A stretch of 64,000 bases of DNA from Aurantiacibacter suaedae (GCF_005434915.1 NZ_SKCG01000001.1:1116001-1180000); one strand, 5' to 3'. Counted from the first letter of the stretch, positions 35,878-43,447 are shown. Notes: generated from the letters alone by a model not told the origin. Made by a program: numbers and translations.

Positions 35878-36267
35878 TCATGCGACGGCCCAATGGCGCA
35901 GAGCCGCACCGCCTGTGTCGGGCAAAGGCGTATCATGCAACAACTGCCTGCGCCCATGATCGCGCGCGAAGCTCTCGCAGATGAAGCGGTCGGACCATAG
36001 CGTCGCCCCAGCAAGCGCCCCGCCGTTTGCAAGCAGCTGCGGGATAGGTCCGCGCCAGGCAAGGCCAAGGTCGTGCTCGCGCGGATCAAGGGTGGCAACG
36101 CCCTGCCCTGCCCATTCCCGTGCCAGCTCTCGCGATGCGGCAAAGCGCGCGTCGTAGATGAACAGCGCGGGCTTCAGCCCCCGCGCGCGCAGGGCGGTGG
36201 GCATTGCGCCCAAGGCCGCCATGGCCATGCTGCCCTTGATAAGCGTGCGGCGGTCGCTGCGGATCAT
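35878..36267 (-). CDS. Exported protein of unknown function (Tat-like signal)
   Basis: The 129-residue product begins MIRSDRRTLIKGSMAMAALGAMPTALRA in outline: a twin-arginine motif (DRRTLIKG) and a hydrophobic run, so it is probably exported folded. The mature part holds FIYDARFAASRELAREWA and ends RQLLHDTPLPDTGGAALRHWAVA. Only one cysteine (in FICESF) is visible. I do not recognise the family. Its start overlaps the cytochrome stop by 4 bases, so it is the third gene of the flavoprotein-cytochrome operon and may be a chaperone or third subunit of that enzyme. Confidence 0.7.
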   Translation of the reverse strand: MIRSDRRTLIKGSMAMAALGAMPTALRARGLKPALFIYDARFAASRELAREWAGQGVATLDPREHDLGLAWRGPIPQLLANGGALAGATLWSDRFICESFARDHGRRQLLHDTPLPDTGGAALRHWAVA

Positions 36268-36599
36268 GGACGCTGCTCCAGATAGGCGGCAATAGCGGCC
36301 AGATCGGCGTCGCTGAGTTCAGCCTCGCGGATTTGCGGCATCGAGCCAAGGCCCCGCCGCACCACCAGCGTGATGAGCGCGGCGGGCAACACGGCGCGCT
36401 TCTGCAACTCGGCCTGCCCCTCGGGCACCCGTCGGGCCAGCACGCGCGTTCCGAACCCTCCTTCGAGGTGACATCCCCCGCAGCGCTCGAGAAACAGCTC
36501 CTGCCCGGGCTGCGCCGCTTCCGGCTCCGCCGCATGGGCCAGCGACAGCGCCCCGACGAGCGCGACCACCGGAAGCGACCGGATCGTCAGCGCGCTCAT
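36264..36599 (-). CDS. Small periplasmic cytochrome c (electron acceptor of the flavoprotein)
   Basis: The 111-residue product has a Sec signal (cleavage near AHA|AEP, residue 23) and a single haem site C40-G-G-C43-H44 with axial Met87 (GLGSMPQI). This is the layout of the small cytochrome subunit of 4-cresol dehydrogenase (PchC) and eugenol hydroxylase. It would take electrons from the FAD of the adjoining protein. ATGA-type overlaps link it with both neighbours. Confidence 0.88.
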   Translation of the reverse strand: MSALTIRSLPVVALVGALSLAHAAEPEAAQPGQELFLERCGGCHLEGGFGTRVLARRVPEGQAELQKRAVLPAALITLVVRRGLGSMPQIREAELSDADLAAIAAYLEQRP

Positions 36600-38137
36600 G
36601 CTCGAACCTCGCGATAGCGGCGCGGCCAGATCCCCATCTTTCCGGGCGCGATGATGCCGTGCGGATCGACCGCGTCCTTCACCGTCTCGTTCCAGCGCCG
36701 CAGCGCGCCGTTGTTGTAGTCATAGCTGCGGGCGATCTGGTCGTAATACAGCGTGTGGGTGCGATATTCGCCCCAGCCGCGCGCGGCGGCCACCTCGATC
36801 AGGTCGCTGAACAGCCGGTTGGCCCGCGCCATCATGTCCTCGTCGTTGCGGTTGAACAGGATCATCGAGATGTGGTTGAGATAGCGCTGCCCGGCAGTGA
36901 AGCCGCCGTAGTAATCGAAGCCCGCCTCCTCATACATGGCGCGGATCGTGGTATATTGCTCCCAGGCTTCGGCCCCGGTGAACGGCGAGACCGGCGAAAA
37001 GGTGAGATGCCCGCCCGGCCCGCCGAGCCAGTCGACCACGCCCAGCGCGGCCAGCGTCGGCGTGGGCGAGCCGGAGCCTTTCAGCGGTTCGCCGCGATGC
37101 CATTCGCTGACGTCGAATTCGTAAGGCAGGTGGGCAAAGGCCCGCTTCACCTTCTCGGCATTGATCCGGTTCACCGCCTTGTCACCGAACAGGCGGATGG
37201 AAAAATTCCAGTGCCCCACCCCGCTCTTGATCCGGGCCTGTTCGAGCACCTCGGCGGGAATTGGCCCCTCACCCTGATAGTACTCGCTGCGCGGCGCGCG
37301 CACGGAAAGGTTGCGGATGATATTGCCGAAGCTCGGGTTCGCCTGCACCGTTCCATCGAGCTTCAACGGCCGTAGCGCCTCTACGCCCAGCGGCAGGTCT
37401 TCGGGCCGATCGAACGCCATGGCGAGGTTCAGCGTATGCTCGGGCTCTGGCATCAGCCACAGACCCATCTTGGTCGCCACGCCGAAGTTCGACTGCATGA
37501 AGGCCGCATCCCACGAAGGGCCGAAGCCATAGGGAAACAGCTGCCAGGTCTTCGCGCCTTCCAGCGCGCCCATCCCCGTGCGCAGCAGTTCGCCGGTGCC
37601 GGTGACGATCTCCAGCCCGCATACTTTGGAGGCATGTTCGCCATAGGGCGTATAACCCACCCCGCGTTCGAGCGCGTTGCCCAGCACGCTGCCCCAGGTA
37701 TGCGCCGGGGCCGAAATCCACAGCGGAATATTGTTCTCGACCAGATGGTTGTGAAGATCGTCGAAGCCGACGCCCGGCTCCACCACGGCGTAGCCCATGT
37801 CGACGTTCACTTCGAGGATACGGTTCATCCGCACCAGATCCAGCATCACCACATCGCTGATATGCGGGGCCGCGCCGCCATAGCCGAAGTTCTTGCCCCG
37901 GCTGATCGGCCACAGCGCCACGCCCAGCTCGCCCGCCACGCGCACGATGGCCTGCACCTCTTCCACCGAGGCTGGGGCAACCGCCCCGCGCGGCGCGTAG
38001 GACATCGGATCGCGCGGAGCCATCGCATCCTTGTAGCCATGGCGCGCTTCCTCCTCGCGCCAGACATATTGCGCGCCGACAATGGCCTCGATCCGCGTTA
38101 GCGCCTGTTCGAGCCGGGCTGTGTCGATTGCGATCAT
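36596..38137 (-). CDS. VAO-family FAD enzyme, 4-cresol dehydrogenase/eugenol hydroxylase-like
   Basis: The 513-residue product has a PCMH-type FAD domain: PISRGKNFGYGGAAP (about 77-91) followed by VMLDL, then GVGFDDLHNHL and the ending GIIAPGKMGIWP that marks the vanillyl-alcohol oxidase/4-cresol dehydrogenase group. Such enzymes take a hydride from the benzylic position of a para-alkyl phenol, giving a quinone methide that is hydrated to an alcohol. There is no signal peptide, although 4-cresol dehydrogenases act in the periplasm with their cytochrome; co-export or cytoplasmic action is unresolved. The pairing with a cytochrome c gene argues for dehydrogenase rather than oxidase activity. 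A 19-bp MarR-type palindrome lies 35 bases upstream. Confidence 0.9.
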   Translation of the reverse strand: MIAIDTARLEQALTRIEAIVGAQYVWREEEARHGYKDAMAPRDPMSYAPRGAVAPASVEEVQAIVRVAGELGVALWPISRGKNFGYGGAAPHISDVVMLDLVRMNRILEVNVDMGYAVVEPGVGFDDLHNHLVENNIPLWISAPAHTWGSVLGNALERGVGYTPYGEHASKVCGLEIVTGTGELLRTGMGALEGAKTWQLFPYGFGPSWDAAFMQSNFGVATKMGLWLMPEPEHTLNLAMAFDRPEDLPLGVEALRPLKLDGTVQANPSFGNIIRNLSVRAPRSEYYQGEGPIPAEVLEQARIKSGVGHWNFSIRLFGDKAVNRINAEKVKRAFAHLPYEFDVSEWHRGEPLKGSGSPTPTLAALGVVDWLGGPGGHLTFSPVSPFTGAEAWEQYTTIRAMYEEAGFDYYGGFTAGQRYLNHISMILFNRNDEDMMARANRLFSDLIEVAAARGWGEYRTHTLYYDQIARSYDYNNGALRRWNETVKDAVDPHGIIAPGKMGIWPRRYREVRA

Positions 38138-38171
38138 GGTCTAGGCCCCCCTGCTGACCCGTTGCGCATAG

Positions 38172-38190
38172 TAATTATTTTAGATAATTA
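38172..38190. promoter_or_regulatory. Candidate MarR operator between the flavoprotein gene and MarR-3
   Basis: TAATTATtttagATAATTA is a perfect 7-base inverted repeat with a 5-base spacer, in the 85-bp divergent gap. It has the same layout as 29856-29874, with one base changed per arm. Confidence 0.6.
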
Positions 38191-38222
38191 TCTTTGTAAA
38201 GTATATTGCCTTGGAGCTTGCG

Positions 38223-38657
38223 ATGGACTTCGGATCAACCCGCGAACACATTGCCTTCCAAGTCCATCTGACCTGGCGCGCGGCCCGCAAGGCCCTCTTA
38301 TCCGAGATGGAAAGGGGCGAGCAGCCTGTGGCGCTGGGGGCTTACTCGATCCCGATGCTGATCGGGCTGAACCCCGGCATCACGCCGATGCAACTGGCCA
38401 GCGCGCTTAGCCTTGATGCCTCGAAGGTTGCCCTGTTTTTGCGCGATCTGGTCGGCAAAGGGCTGGTCGAGCGGACCCGGTCGGCAAGCGATGGCCGGGT
38501 GGTCGAACTGCGGCTGACAGCGGCGGGCGAAGACTTTGCCCGGCAAGCGCGCGCAGCGAGCGAGAAGCTGGAAGCGCCGTTCGAAGGCATCCTCTCGGGT
38601 GACGAGAAGGAGACGCTGATCACACTGTTAGGCAAGCTGCGTGAGGGCATCGCCTGA
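38223..38657 (+). CDS. MarR-family regulator 3
   Basis: ATG 38223 is preceded by GGAG at 6 bases; an upstream in-frame TTG at 38211 would swallow that site. The 144-residue product is a MarR winged helix: YSIPMLIGLNPGITPMQLASALSL (helix-turn-helix), then RDLVGKGLVERTRSASDGRVVELRLT (wing) in outline. It is divergent from the flavoprotein operon, and the palindrome between them is the probable site of joint control. The SDR gene follows 106 bases downstream. Confidence 0.87.
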   Translation: MDFGSTREHIAFQVHLTWRAARKALLSEMERGEQPVALGAYSIPMLIGLNPGITPMQLASALSLDASKVALFLRDLVGKGLVERTRSASDGRVVELRLTAAGEDFARQARAASEKLEAPFEGILSGDEKETLITLLGKLREGIA

Positions 38658-38763
38658 TCCGGTTGCGACGCCGCGCCGTGGTGGATGGACAGACGCTTTT
38701 GCGCGCTTATGCTTCCACCTCAGAACCGCACTGCAAGGGCGGCGAACAACAAGGGAGAGCAGC

Positions 38764-39552
38764 TTGGATCTGGGAATCAGGGGCCGCAAGGCCATCGTCA
38801 ACGGCGGCAGCGCGGGCATGGGCCGCAGCGCGGTATTGTCTTTGGCGCGCGAGGGGGTGGAGTGCTTCGTTTCGGCGCGCACCGAGGATCGTCTGGTGAA
38901 AGCCTGCGCGCAGATCGCGGCGGAAACGGGCGCGAAGGTGCACCCCATCTGCGCCGATCACAGCACCGAGGCCGGGCGCGAACAAATCCTCGCCGCCTGC
39001 CCCGAGCCCGACATTCTCGTCGGCACTTGCTCGCCCCCGCCGATGACGCCCGACTACCGCGCGATCAGTGAGCAGGACTGGCGCGAGGCGATCGACATCT
39101 CGCTGCTGTCGCCGGTGGCTTTCATGCGCGCGACGGTCGACGGCATGGCGCAGCGCGGCTGGGGCCGGGTCGTGAACATCGCCACGGTCGCGGCCAAGTA
39201 TCCGGGCGAGATCCGCGCGCTTTCGGGCAGCACCCGCGCCGCGCTGGCGAACTATTGCGTTGCCGTTTCCAAAGTGGTGGCAAAGCACAATGTGATCATC
39301 AACAATCTGCTGCCGGGGATGCACCATAGCGCCTTCGTGGAGAAACAGTTCAACGAGCGCGCGGCGGCTAAGGGCATCACCTATGAGGAAGAGGTCGCCC
39401 AGTTCTCGCGCGAGTGGCGGATCGCCGCCGAACGCTTCGGCGATTGTGACGATGTGGGCGATATGGTGGCGGTGTTCTGCAGCCAGCAGGCCAACTACAT
39501 CACCGGCCAGAGCCTCGTGATCGACGGCGGCGCGACGACCTCGGTTTTCTAA
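38764..39552 (+). CDS. SDR-family protein with non-canonical active site
   Basis: The start is TTG 38764, with AAGGGAG 7 bases upstream; longer frames lack a ribosome site. The 262-residue product has a Rossmann fold with a modified glycine motif (NGGSAGMG, 13-20), the NIA strand (138-140) and a C-terminal FCSQQANYITGQSLVIDGG that is classic for SDRs. Where YxxxK should stand, the sequence reads SGSTR (154-158) before AAL, so the catalytic Tyr is Ser and the Lys is Arg. It may bind NAD(P)(H) but use another mechanism or be a non-catalytic homologue. It belongs to the catabolic island. Confidence 0.85.
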   Translation: MDLGIRGRKAIVNGGSAGMGRSAVLSLAREGVECFVSARTEDRLVKACAQIAAETGAKVHPICADHSTEAGREQILAACPEPDILVGTCSPPPMTPDYRAISEQDWREAIDISLLSPVAFMRATVDGMAQRGWGRVVNIATVAAKYPGEIRALSGSTRAALANYCVAVSKVVAKHNVIINNLLPGMHHSAFVEKQFNERAAAKGITYEEEVAQFSREWRIAAERFGDCDDVGDMVAVFCSQQANYITGQSLVIDGGATTSVF

Positions 39553-39561
39553 CCGGGAATT

Positions 39562-39616
39562 CCGTTCGTCCTGAGGAGGGCACGAAGCCGCAGGCTGAGC
39601 GCCCGTCTCGAAGGAC
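39562..39616. repeat. 55-bp palindromic intergenic repeat, copy 2
   Basis: It differs from 6548-6602 at two positions only. It keeps the outer arms GTCCT and AGGAC and the inner stem AGCC-gca-GGCT. Like copy 1 it lies between the ends of two convergent genes (SDR and SnoaL-like). Confidence 0.75.
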
Positions 39617-39625
39617 AGGCGCGGC

Positions 39626-40129
39626 TTAAGGCCGATAGCGCATAGGCAAAAGCGGCGCGGGCAACGGCCGGGCGACACGCTCGCCGCTCTGCCCGGCGAA
39701 ATTGGCCAGCACGGGGCCCGACCAGTCGCGGATCACCCGGTGCCACAGCCGCCAATCGCCATCTTCGCGTCTTAGCTCATCCTCGTACCAGCCCATGACA
39801 TAAAGCTGATGCGGCCCGTCGCCCTGCCGCAAGGCCACGGTGACATAGGACTTGGCCAAGGCGCAGTCCTCACCCGGCGTGATGACCGTGTTGGAGATAT
39901 GGTGTTGGCGTCCGGCAGAAGTGGGCAGATCGCGCAGGAAACTGGCGAAGTGGCGCAAGGCCGCGTGGCCCTGCCAGGTCTGCAGCTCTTCAAAGGCGTC
40001 CCATTCGAGCGTACCCTTGGCACAGAAGCAGGTGACGAAGTCCTCCACTGTGCCGGTGTCGAGCGCCCAGGCGCAGGCGGCGAGGCGTTCATGGATGGCG
40101 AGCCGGTCGCCAGTGTCGAGCGTGATCAT
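39626..40129 (-). CDS. Cytoplasmic SnoaL-like (NTF2-fold) protein
   Basis: The 167-residue product begins MITLDTGDRLAIHERLAACAWALD and lacks a signal peptide. The SnoaL_4 fold is recognisable by DFVTCFCAKGTLEWDAF, then RQHHISNTVI and a closing YEDELRREDGDWRLWHR. The last block is nearly the same as in the secreted paralogue at 32607-33176. It is the last gene of a MFS/DUF3237/SnoaL operon, 5 bases after the DUF3237 stop. Proteins of this type accompany aromatic-ring catabolism, but no reaction can be assigned. Confidence 0.83.
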   Translation of the reverse strand: MITLDTGDRLAIHERLAACAWALDTGTVEDFVTCFCAKGTLEWDAFEELQTWQGHAALRHFASFLRDLPTSAGRQHHISNTVITPGEDCALAKSYVTVALRQGDGPHQLYVMGWYEDELRREDGDWRLWHRVIRDWSGPVLANFAGQSGERVARPLPAPLLPMRYRP

Positions 40130-40134
40130 CGTTT

Positions 40135-40605
40135 TCAGGTCACCCGGTAGTAGTCAAAATAGGTAGAATTGCCGCGCCGCTCGGCCACGCCCACGAAGAT
40201 CGTGCGGTTGAGCCAATTGTGCGGCCCTTCTGGGGCCTCGAAACGCGGCGTAACCCGCAGATAGTTCTCTTCCGGCGGCACCGTTTCGCCCGCCTCGATC
40301 CGCGCGAAGGCGTCGGGAGAGGAATAGGCGATGCCGCGATTGTGGATGTAGATCGGCGTGCCGTCGCGCGCTTCGAGCATGTAATGCGCCTCGAACTCGA
40401 CCAGCCCATCGGCCCAGAAGCGTGGCCAGTCCCCGCCCGAATGGGGCACCACCCGGCCCGACAGCAGCGGCCCGCTTACCTCACCCCCCTCCAGCCCGAC
40501 ATAGCCGCGGGTGAACTGTGTATAGGCCGGGGTAAAGCGCGTGCGCGGCCCCTCGGCGAAGTCGAGCCGGACGTGAAAGGCCAGTTCAAGCCCTGGTATT
40601 TGCAT
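40135..40605 (-). CDS. DUF3237 family protein
   Basis: The start at 40605 has a strong GGAGGAG ribosome site. The 156-residue product is a DUF3237/UPF0311 protein: GLELAFHVRLDF opening, GGDWPRFWADG, YMLEARDGTPIYIHNRGI and YLRVTPRFEAPEGPHNWLNRTIFVG. Proteins of this family form a small beta-barrel of unknown function, often encoded near aromatic or polyketide catabolism. It overlaps the end of the MFS gene by 20 bases. Confidence 0.85.
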   Translation of the reverse strand: MQIPGLELAFHVRLDFAEGPRTRFTPAYTQFTRGYVGLEGGEVSGPLLSGRVVPHSGGDWPRFWADGLVEFEAHYMLEARDGTPIYIHNRGIAYSSPDAFARIEAGETVPPEENYLRVTPRFEAPEGPHNWLNRTIFVGVAERRGNSTYFDYYRVT

Positions 40606-41893
40606 GATTATCTCCTCCCGACCGTCCGGCATGACCCAGCGCAATCACCGGCAGCGCGAGCACCAGCAATGATGCAAGCAACGCGATGGCCAGTGAGTAA
40701 TTCCCCTCGCTCGCCACCAGCACCCCGGTCAGCCACGGGCCGATGATCCCGCCCGTCGTGCCGAACATGCTGATCAACGCAATGACGCCCACCGGCACCT
40801 TGTCCCCGCCCAGCTTCACGAAGCCGGGAATGGCCCAGAACACCCCCTGCGCCGCGCCGATGCCCAGCCCCGCCACGCAGAGCAGGAGCAGAACAGGCAG
40901 GCCCGGCTCAAGCATGGCAGAGAGCATCATGGCAACACCCGCAGCGGCGGCAGGCAGGCCGGTGTGGAGCAGGCGTTCGCCCTTCCTGTCCGAACGGCGG
41001 CCGTTGACCACCAGCCCGATCGCCAGCGCCAGCAGCGGTAGAGCGCTGAGCGAGCCGATCAGGAACTCGCTATCGCCAAGGTCAAGCGCGCGCACCAGCT
41101 GCGGCAGCCAGAACACCAGCGCATAAGACCCGGTCATCACCAGCAGCCATGTGAGCGAGCAGCGCCACAACCACGGGTCGCTCGCGATCTGGCGCACCGT
41201 GCGCGGCGGGGCGTTGTCAGCCCCCTCCTGCCGCGTGAACTCGGCGGCGAGCCAGGCGCGTTCCTCTCCGTCGAGCCAGCGCGCCTTGTCGGGGCGATCG
41301 ACCAGAAAGAGCGCTGCAAGCACCGCCAGCACGACATTGGGAATGGTCAGCAGCAGGAACATGTATCGCCATGCTGGCAAGTGGAGCGGGTTGTCGATCT
41401 GCAGCAGCCAGCCGCACAGCGGCCCGCCCAGCACCATCGACAGCGGCACCGCCACCAGCGCCCCGCCAAGCATCCGCGCCCGCATCGCCGGCGGCGCCCA
41501 TTGCGAGATCAGCCAGGTCATCCCCGGCGCAAATCCGGCTTCCGCCATGCCCAGCAGGAACCGCGCAGCATAGAACTCCATGGCGCTGGTGATATGCGCC
41601 ATCCAGAACCCGGATACCGCCCACAGCATCATCGAGACGAAGATCCAGCGCTTGATGCCCCACGCCCGCAGCAGCCGCACATGGGCGTACTGGAACAGCA
41701 GGTAAGCGAGAAAGAACATGCTTACGCCCCAGCCGAACTGATCGGGCGACAGGCCCAAATCGCCCGACATCGCGCTGCCAGCATAGCTGATGTTCACCCG
41801 GTCGATCGAGTTCACGAAGGTGATGATGGCAATCGGCACGATCAGCCGCAGCGTGATCTTTGCCTGTAGCCGCGCGCCGATGGCATCGCTCAT
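40586..41893 (-). CDS. MFS transporter, anion:cation symporter (ACS)-type
   Basis: The start at 41893 gives 435 residues with 12 predicted helices. Two MFS halves are separated by a cytoplasmic loop (ARWLDGEERAWLAAEFTRQEG). The N-terminal FVNSIDRVNISYAG motif is typical of the ACS family, whose members carry organic acid anions such as hexuronates, phthalate and tartrate. It is the first gene of an operon with DUF3237 and SnoaL-like genes. I infer uptake of an aromatic acid or a related anion. Confidence 0.88.
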   Translation of the reverse strand: MSDAIGARLQAKITLRLIVPIAIITFVNSIDRVNISYAGSAMSGDLGLSPDQFGWGVSMFFLAYLLFQYAHVRLLRAWGIKRWIFVSMMLWAVSGFWMAHITSAMEFYAARFLLGMAEAGFAPGMTWLISQWAPPAMRARMLGGALVAVPLSMVLGGPLCGWLLQIDNPLHLPAWRYMFLLLTIPNVVLAVLAALFLVDRPDKARWLDGEERAWLAAEFTRQEGADNAPPRTVRQIASDPWLWRCSLTWLLVMTGSYALVFWLPQLVRALDLGDSEFLIGSLSALPLLALAIGLVVNGRRSDRKGERLLHTGLPAAAAGVAMMLSAMLEPGLPVLLLLCVAGLGIGAAQGVFWAIPGFVKLGGDKVPVGVIALISMFGTTGGIIGPWLTGVLVASEGNYSLAIALLASLLVLALPVIALGHAGRSGGDNHANTRA

Positions 41894-41991
41894 TATAGTC
41901 TGGCCCCTCCCCCAAGGCATGAAGCCGGGAGCTTGGCTTAGACCAACGGCCTGCCGCAAGCACAATATGAGGCGGCGGGAGAGATCGTCGC

Positions 41992-42378
41992 TTACAGCGC
42001 GTGCCCGCAGCGAGATCGCCGCCGCCAATTTCGCACGTGAGCAGAGGCCAGCAGTGTCGCGCCGCCCAGAGTGACAACGGTCTCCAGCGTTTCGGACGGC
42101 GCGAACAAGGCAGCACCCATCAACGCCAATCCAGACATTCCCATAAGCAGCGCCCCGCGCGCGGCACGCTGGCGGTGGGCAGTCCTGCCCAGAACCATCA
42201 CGCTCACGGGAAGCGCGCAGGCCAGCAGCCAGACGTGAACAGTCTCGGGCACGTGCAGCCAGTGCGACAAGGCAGGTAGCAAGGCCAGCGCGACAGGCAG
42301 CGCCAGGCAATGCACCACACATATTGCCGAAAGCGAGATCGCCAGCCCGTCAAGCCATTGGGCACTTATCGCGCGCAT
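41992..42378 (-). CDS. MerC-domain membrane protein
   Basis: The 128-residue product has about four membrane helices and the MerC cysteine pair C20-V-V-H-C24 in the first helix, followed by LALP. MerC proteins bind and import mercuric ions in resistance operons, but no other mer gene is here. A Zur-type palindrome lies about 120 bases upstream, shared with the divergent flavoreductase gene. I therefore infer transport of zinc or a similar metal. The C-terminal Cys125-Gly-His may add a metal ligand. Confidence 0.82.
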   Translation of the reverse strand: MRAISAQWLDGLAISLSAICVVHCLALPVALALLPALSHWLHVPETVHVWLLACALPVSVMVLGRTAHRQRAARGALLMGMSGLALMGAALFAPSETLETVVTLGGATLLASAHVRNWRRRSRCGHAL

Positions 42379-42498
42379 CTAGAATGCCCCTTCACGGTTA
42401 CGGCGGCAGGCGGCAGCTAAGGGGGATGGGATTTGCAACATTGAGGGCCGAACTTTCGATTGAAACTGCATCGTAGCCCCCGACGTAGTGGTGATGAC

Positions 42499-42516
42499 GG
42501 TATGTTACAACATCGC
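42499..42516. promoter_or_regulatory. zur box: Candidate Zur box A
   Basis: GGTATGTTACAACATCGC contains the core ATGTTaCAACAT. It matches the alphaproteobacterial Zur consensus as I recall it (GATATGTTATAACATATC) at 14 of 18 positions. It lies between the divergent MerC-like gene (start 42378) and the flavoreductase gene (start 42582). Confidence 0.6.
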
Positions 42517-42581
42517 TTTGCGTTTGGTTTATGCATAGCGGAGCCTTGCACCGGGCCGACCAAGATACCTAGATAGACGTT

Positions 42582-43343
42582 ATGGCTACAGCAAACCGGC
42601 CCGCCCCGCGTGTCCTCACCGTCCTCTCCACCGCGCAAGTCAGCCCCAACATGCGCCGCATCACGCTAGGCGGTCCAGGCCTCGCCGACTTTCCGGCTGA
42701 GCAGCAAGGCGGCTACGTCAAGCTGCGGCTGCCGCTACCCGACGGCAAGATCGCCGTGCGCACCTACACGATCCGCGCCCAGCGTGCGGACGCGCTCGAC
42801 ATCGACTTTGCGCTTCACGCCGAAACGGCCAGCGGCCATGCCGGCCCGGCGACCGAATGGGCGCTGTCGGTTGAGCCCGGCGAAACCATTGAGGTTGGCG
42901 GCCCCGGGCCGGCAAAGCCGCTTCCCGCAGGACACGATGCCTATCTGCTTGCCGGAGACATGACCTCCCTGCCCGCCATTACGGTCAATCTGGCCGCGCT
43001 GCCTGCCGATGCGCGCGGCCATGCGGTGATCGAAGTGATGAGCGAGGACGACAAGCTGGACCTGCCCCGCCCAGCAGGCGTCACGCTGGACTATCTGGTG
43101 GCGCCGCAACCGGGCCTTCAGCCGCAGGGGCTGGCAGAGGCGCTGGCGGCTCGCGAATGGCCGCAAGGCGCGGTCTATGCCTGGGCGGCCTGCGAATTCT
43201 CGGGGATGAAGGCGCTGCGCAGCCTGCTGCGCGATCAGCGTGGGCTTGGACCGGACAGCCTCTATATTTCGTCCTACTGGAAGTCGGGCCTGAACGAGGA
43301 CGCTCACAAGATCGCCAAACGCGAAGACGCGCAAGGGCAGTAG
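42582..43343 (+). CDS. Siderophore-interacting-type flavoreductase (SIP/ViuB family)
   Basis: The 253-residue product is a SIP-family FAD/NAD(P)H reductase: MRRITLGGPGLADFP, VRTYTIRA (FAD-binding RxYTxR), GPATEWALSVEPGETIEVGGPG and a C-terminal WAACEFSGMKALRSLLR that contacts NAD(P)H, ending with SSYWKSGLNED. These enzymes normally reduce ferric chelates in the cytoplasm. The Zur-like box 66 bases before the start suggests expression under zinc limitation, which would make a metal-chelate release role with zinc or a side effect on iron possible. Confidence 0.86.
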   Translation: MATANRPAPRVLTVLSTAQVSPNMRRITLGGPGLADFPAEQQGGYVKLRLPLPDGKIAVRTYTIRAQRADALDIDFALHAETASGHAGPATEWALSVEPGETIEVGGPGPAKPLPAGHDAYLLAGDMTSLPAITVNLAALPADARGHAVIEVMSEDDKLDLPRPAGVTLDYLVAPQPGLQPQGLAEALAAREWPQGAVYAWAACEFSGMKALRSLLRDQRGLGPDSLYISSYWKSGLNEDAHKIAKREDAQGQ

Positions 43344-43429
43344 TCGCCAGCGGCGTCCTCCAGCCGCCGGGCGCACCACAAAAGTGGTTGCAACATGGGG
43401 TAGCCTGTCATAAGCGATAGCCTCATTAT

Positions 43430-43447
43430 GATATGTGATAACATATC
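43430..43447. promoter_or_regulatory. zur box: Candidate Zur box B
   Basis: GATATGTGATAACATATC has 7-base perfect outer arms and matches the remembered alphaproteobacterial Zur consensus at 17 of 18 positions. It lies about 172 bases before the TonB-receptor start (43619). Confidence 0.72.

Noticed and set aside
43382-43399. A possible third Zur box near TTGCAACAT
   Set aside because: It matches the remembered consensus at only about 9 of 18 positions, so it is not distinguishable from chance.
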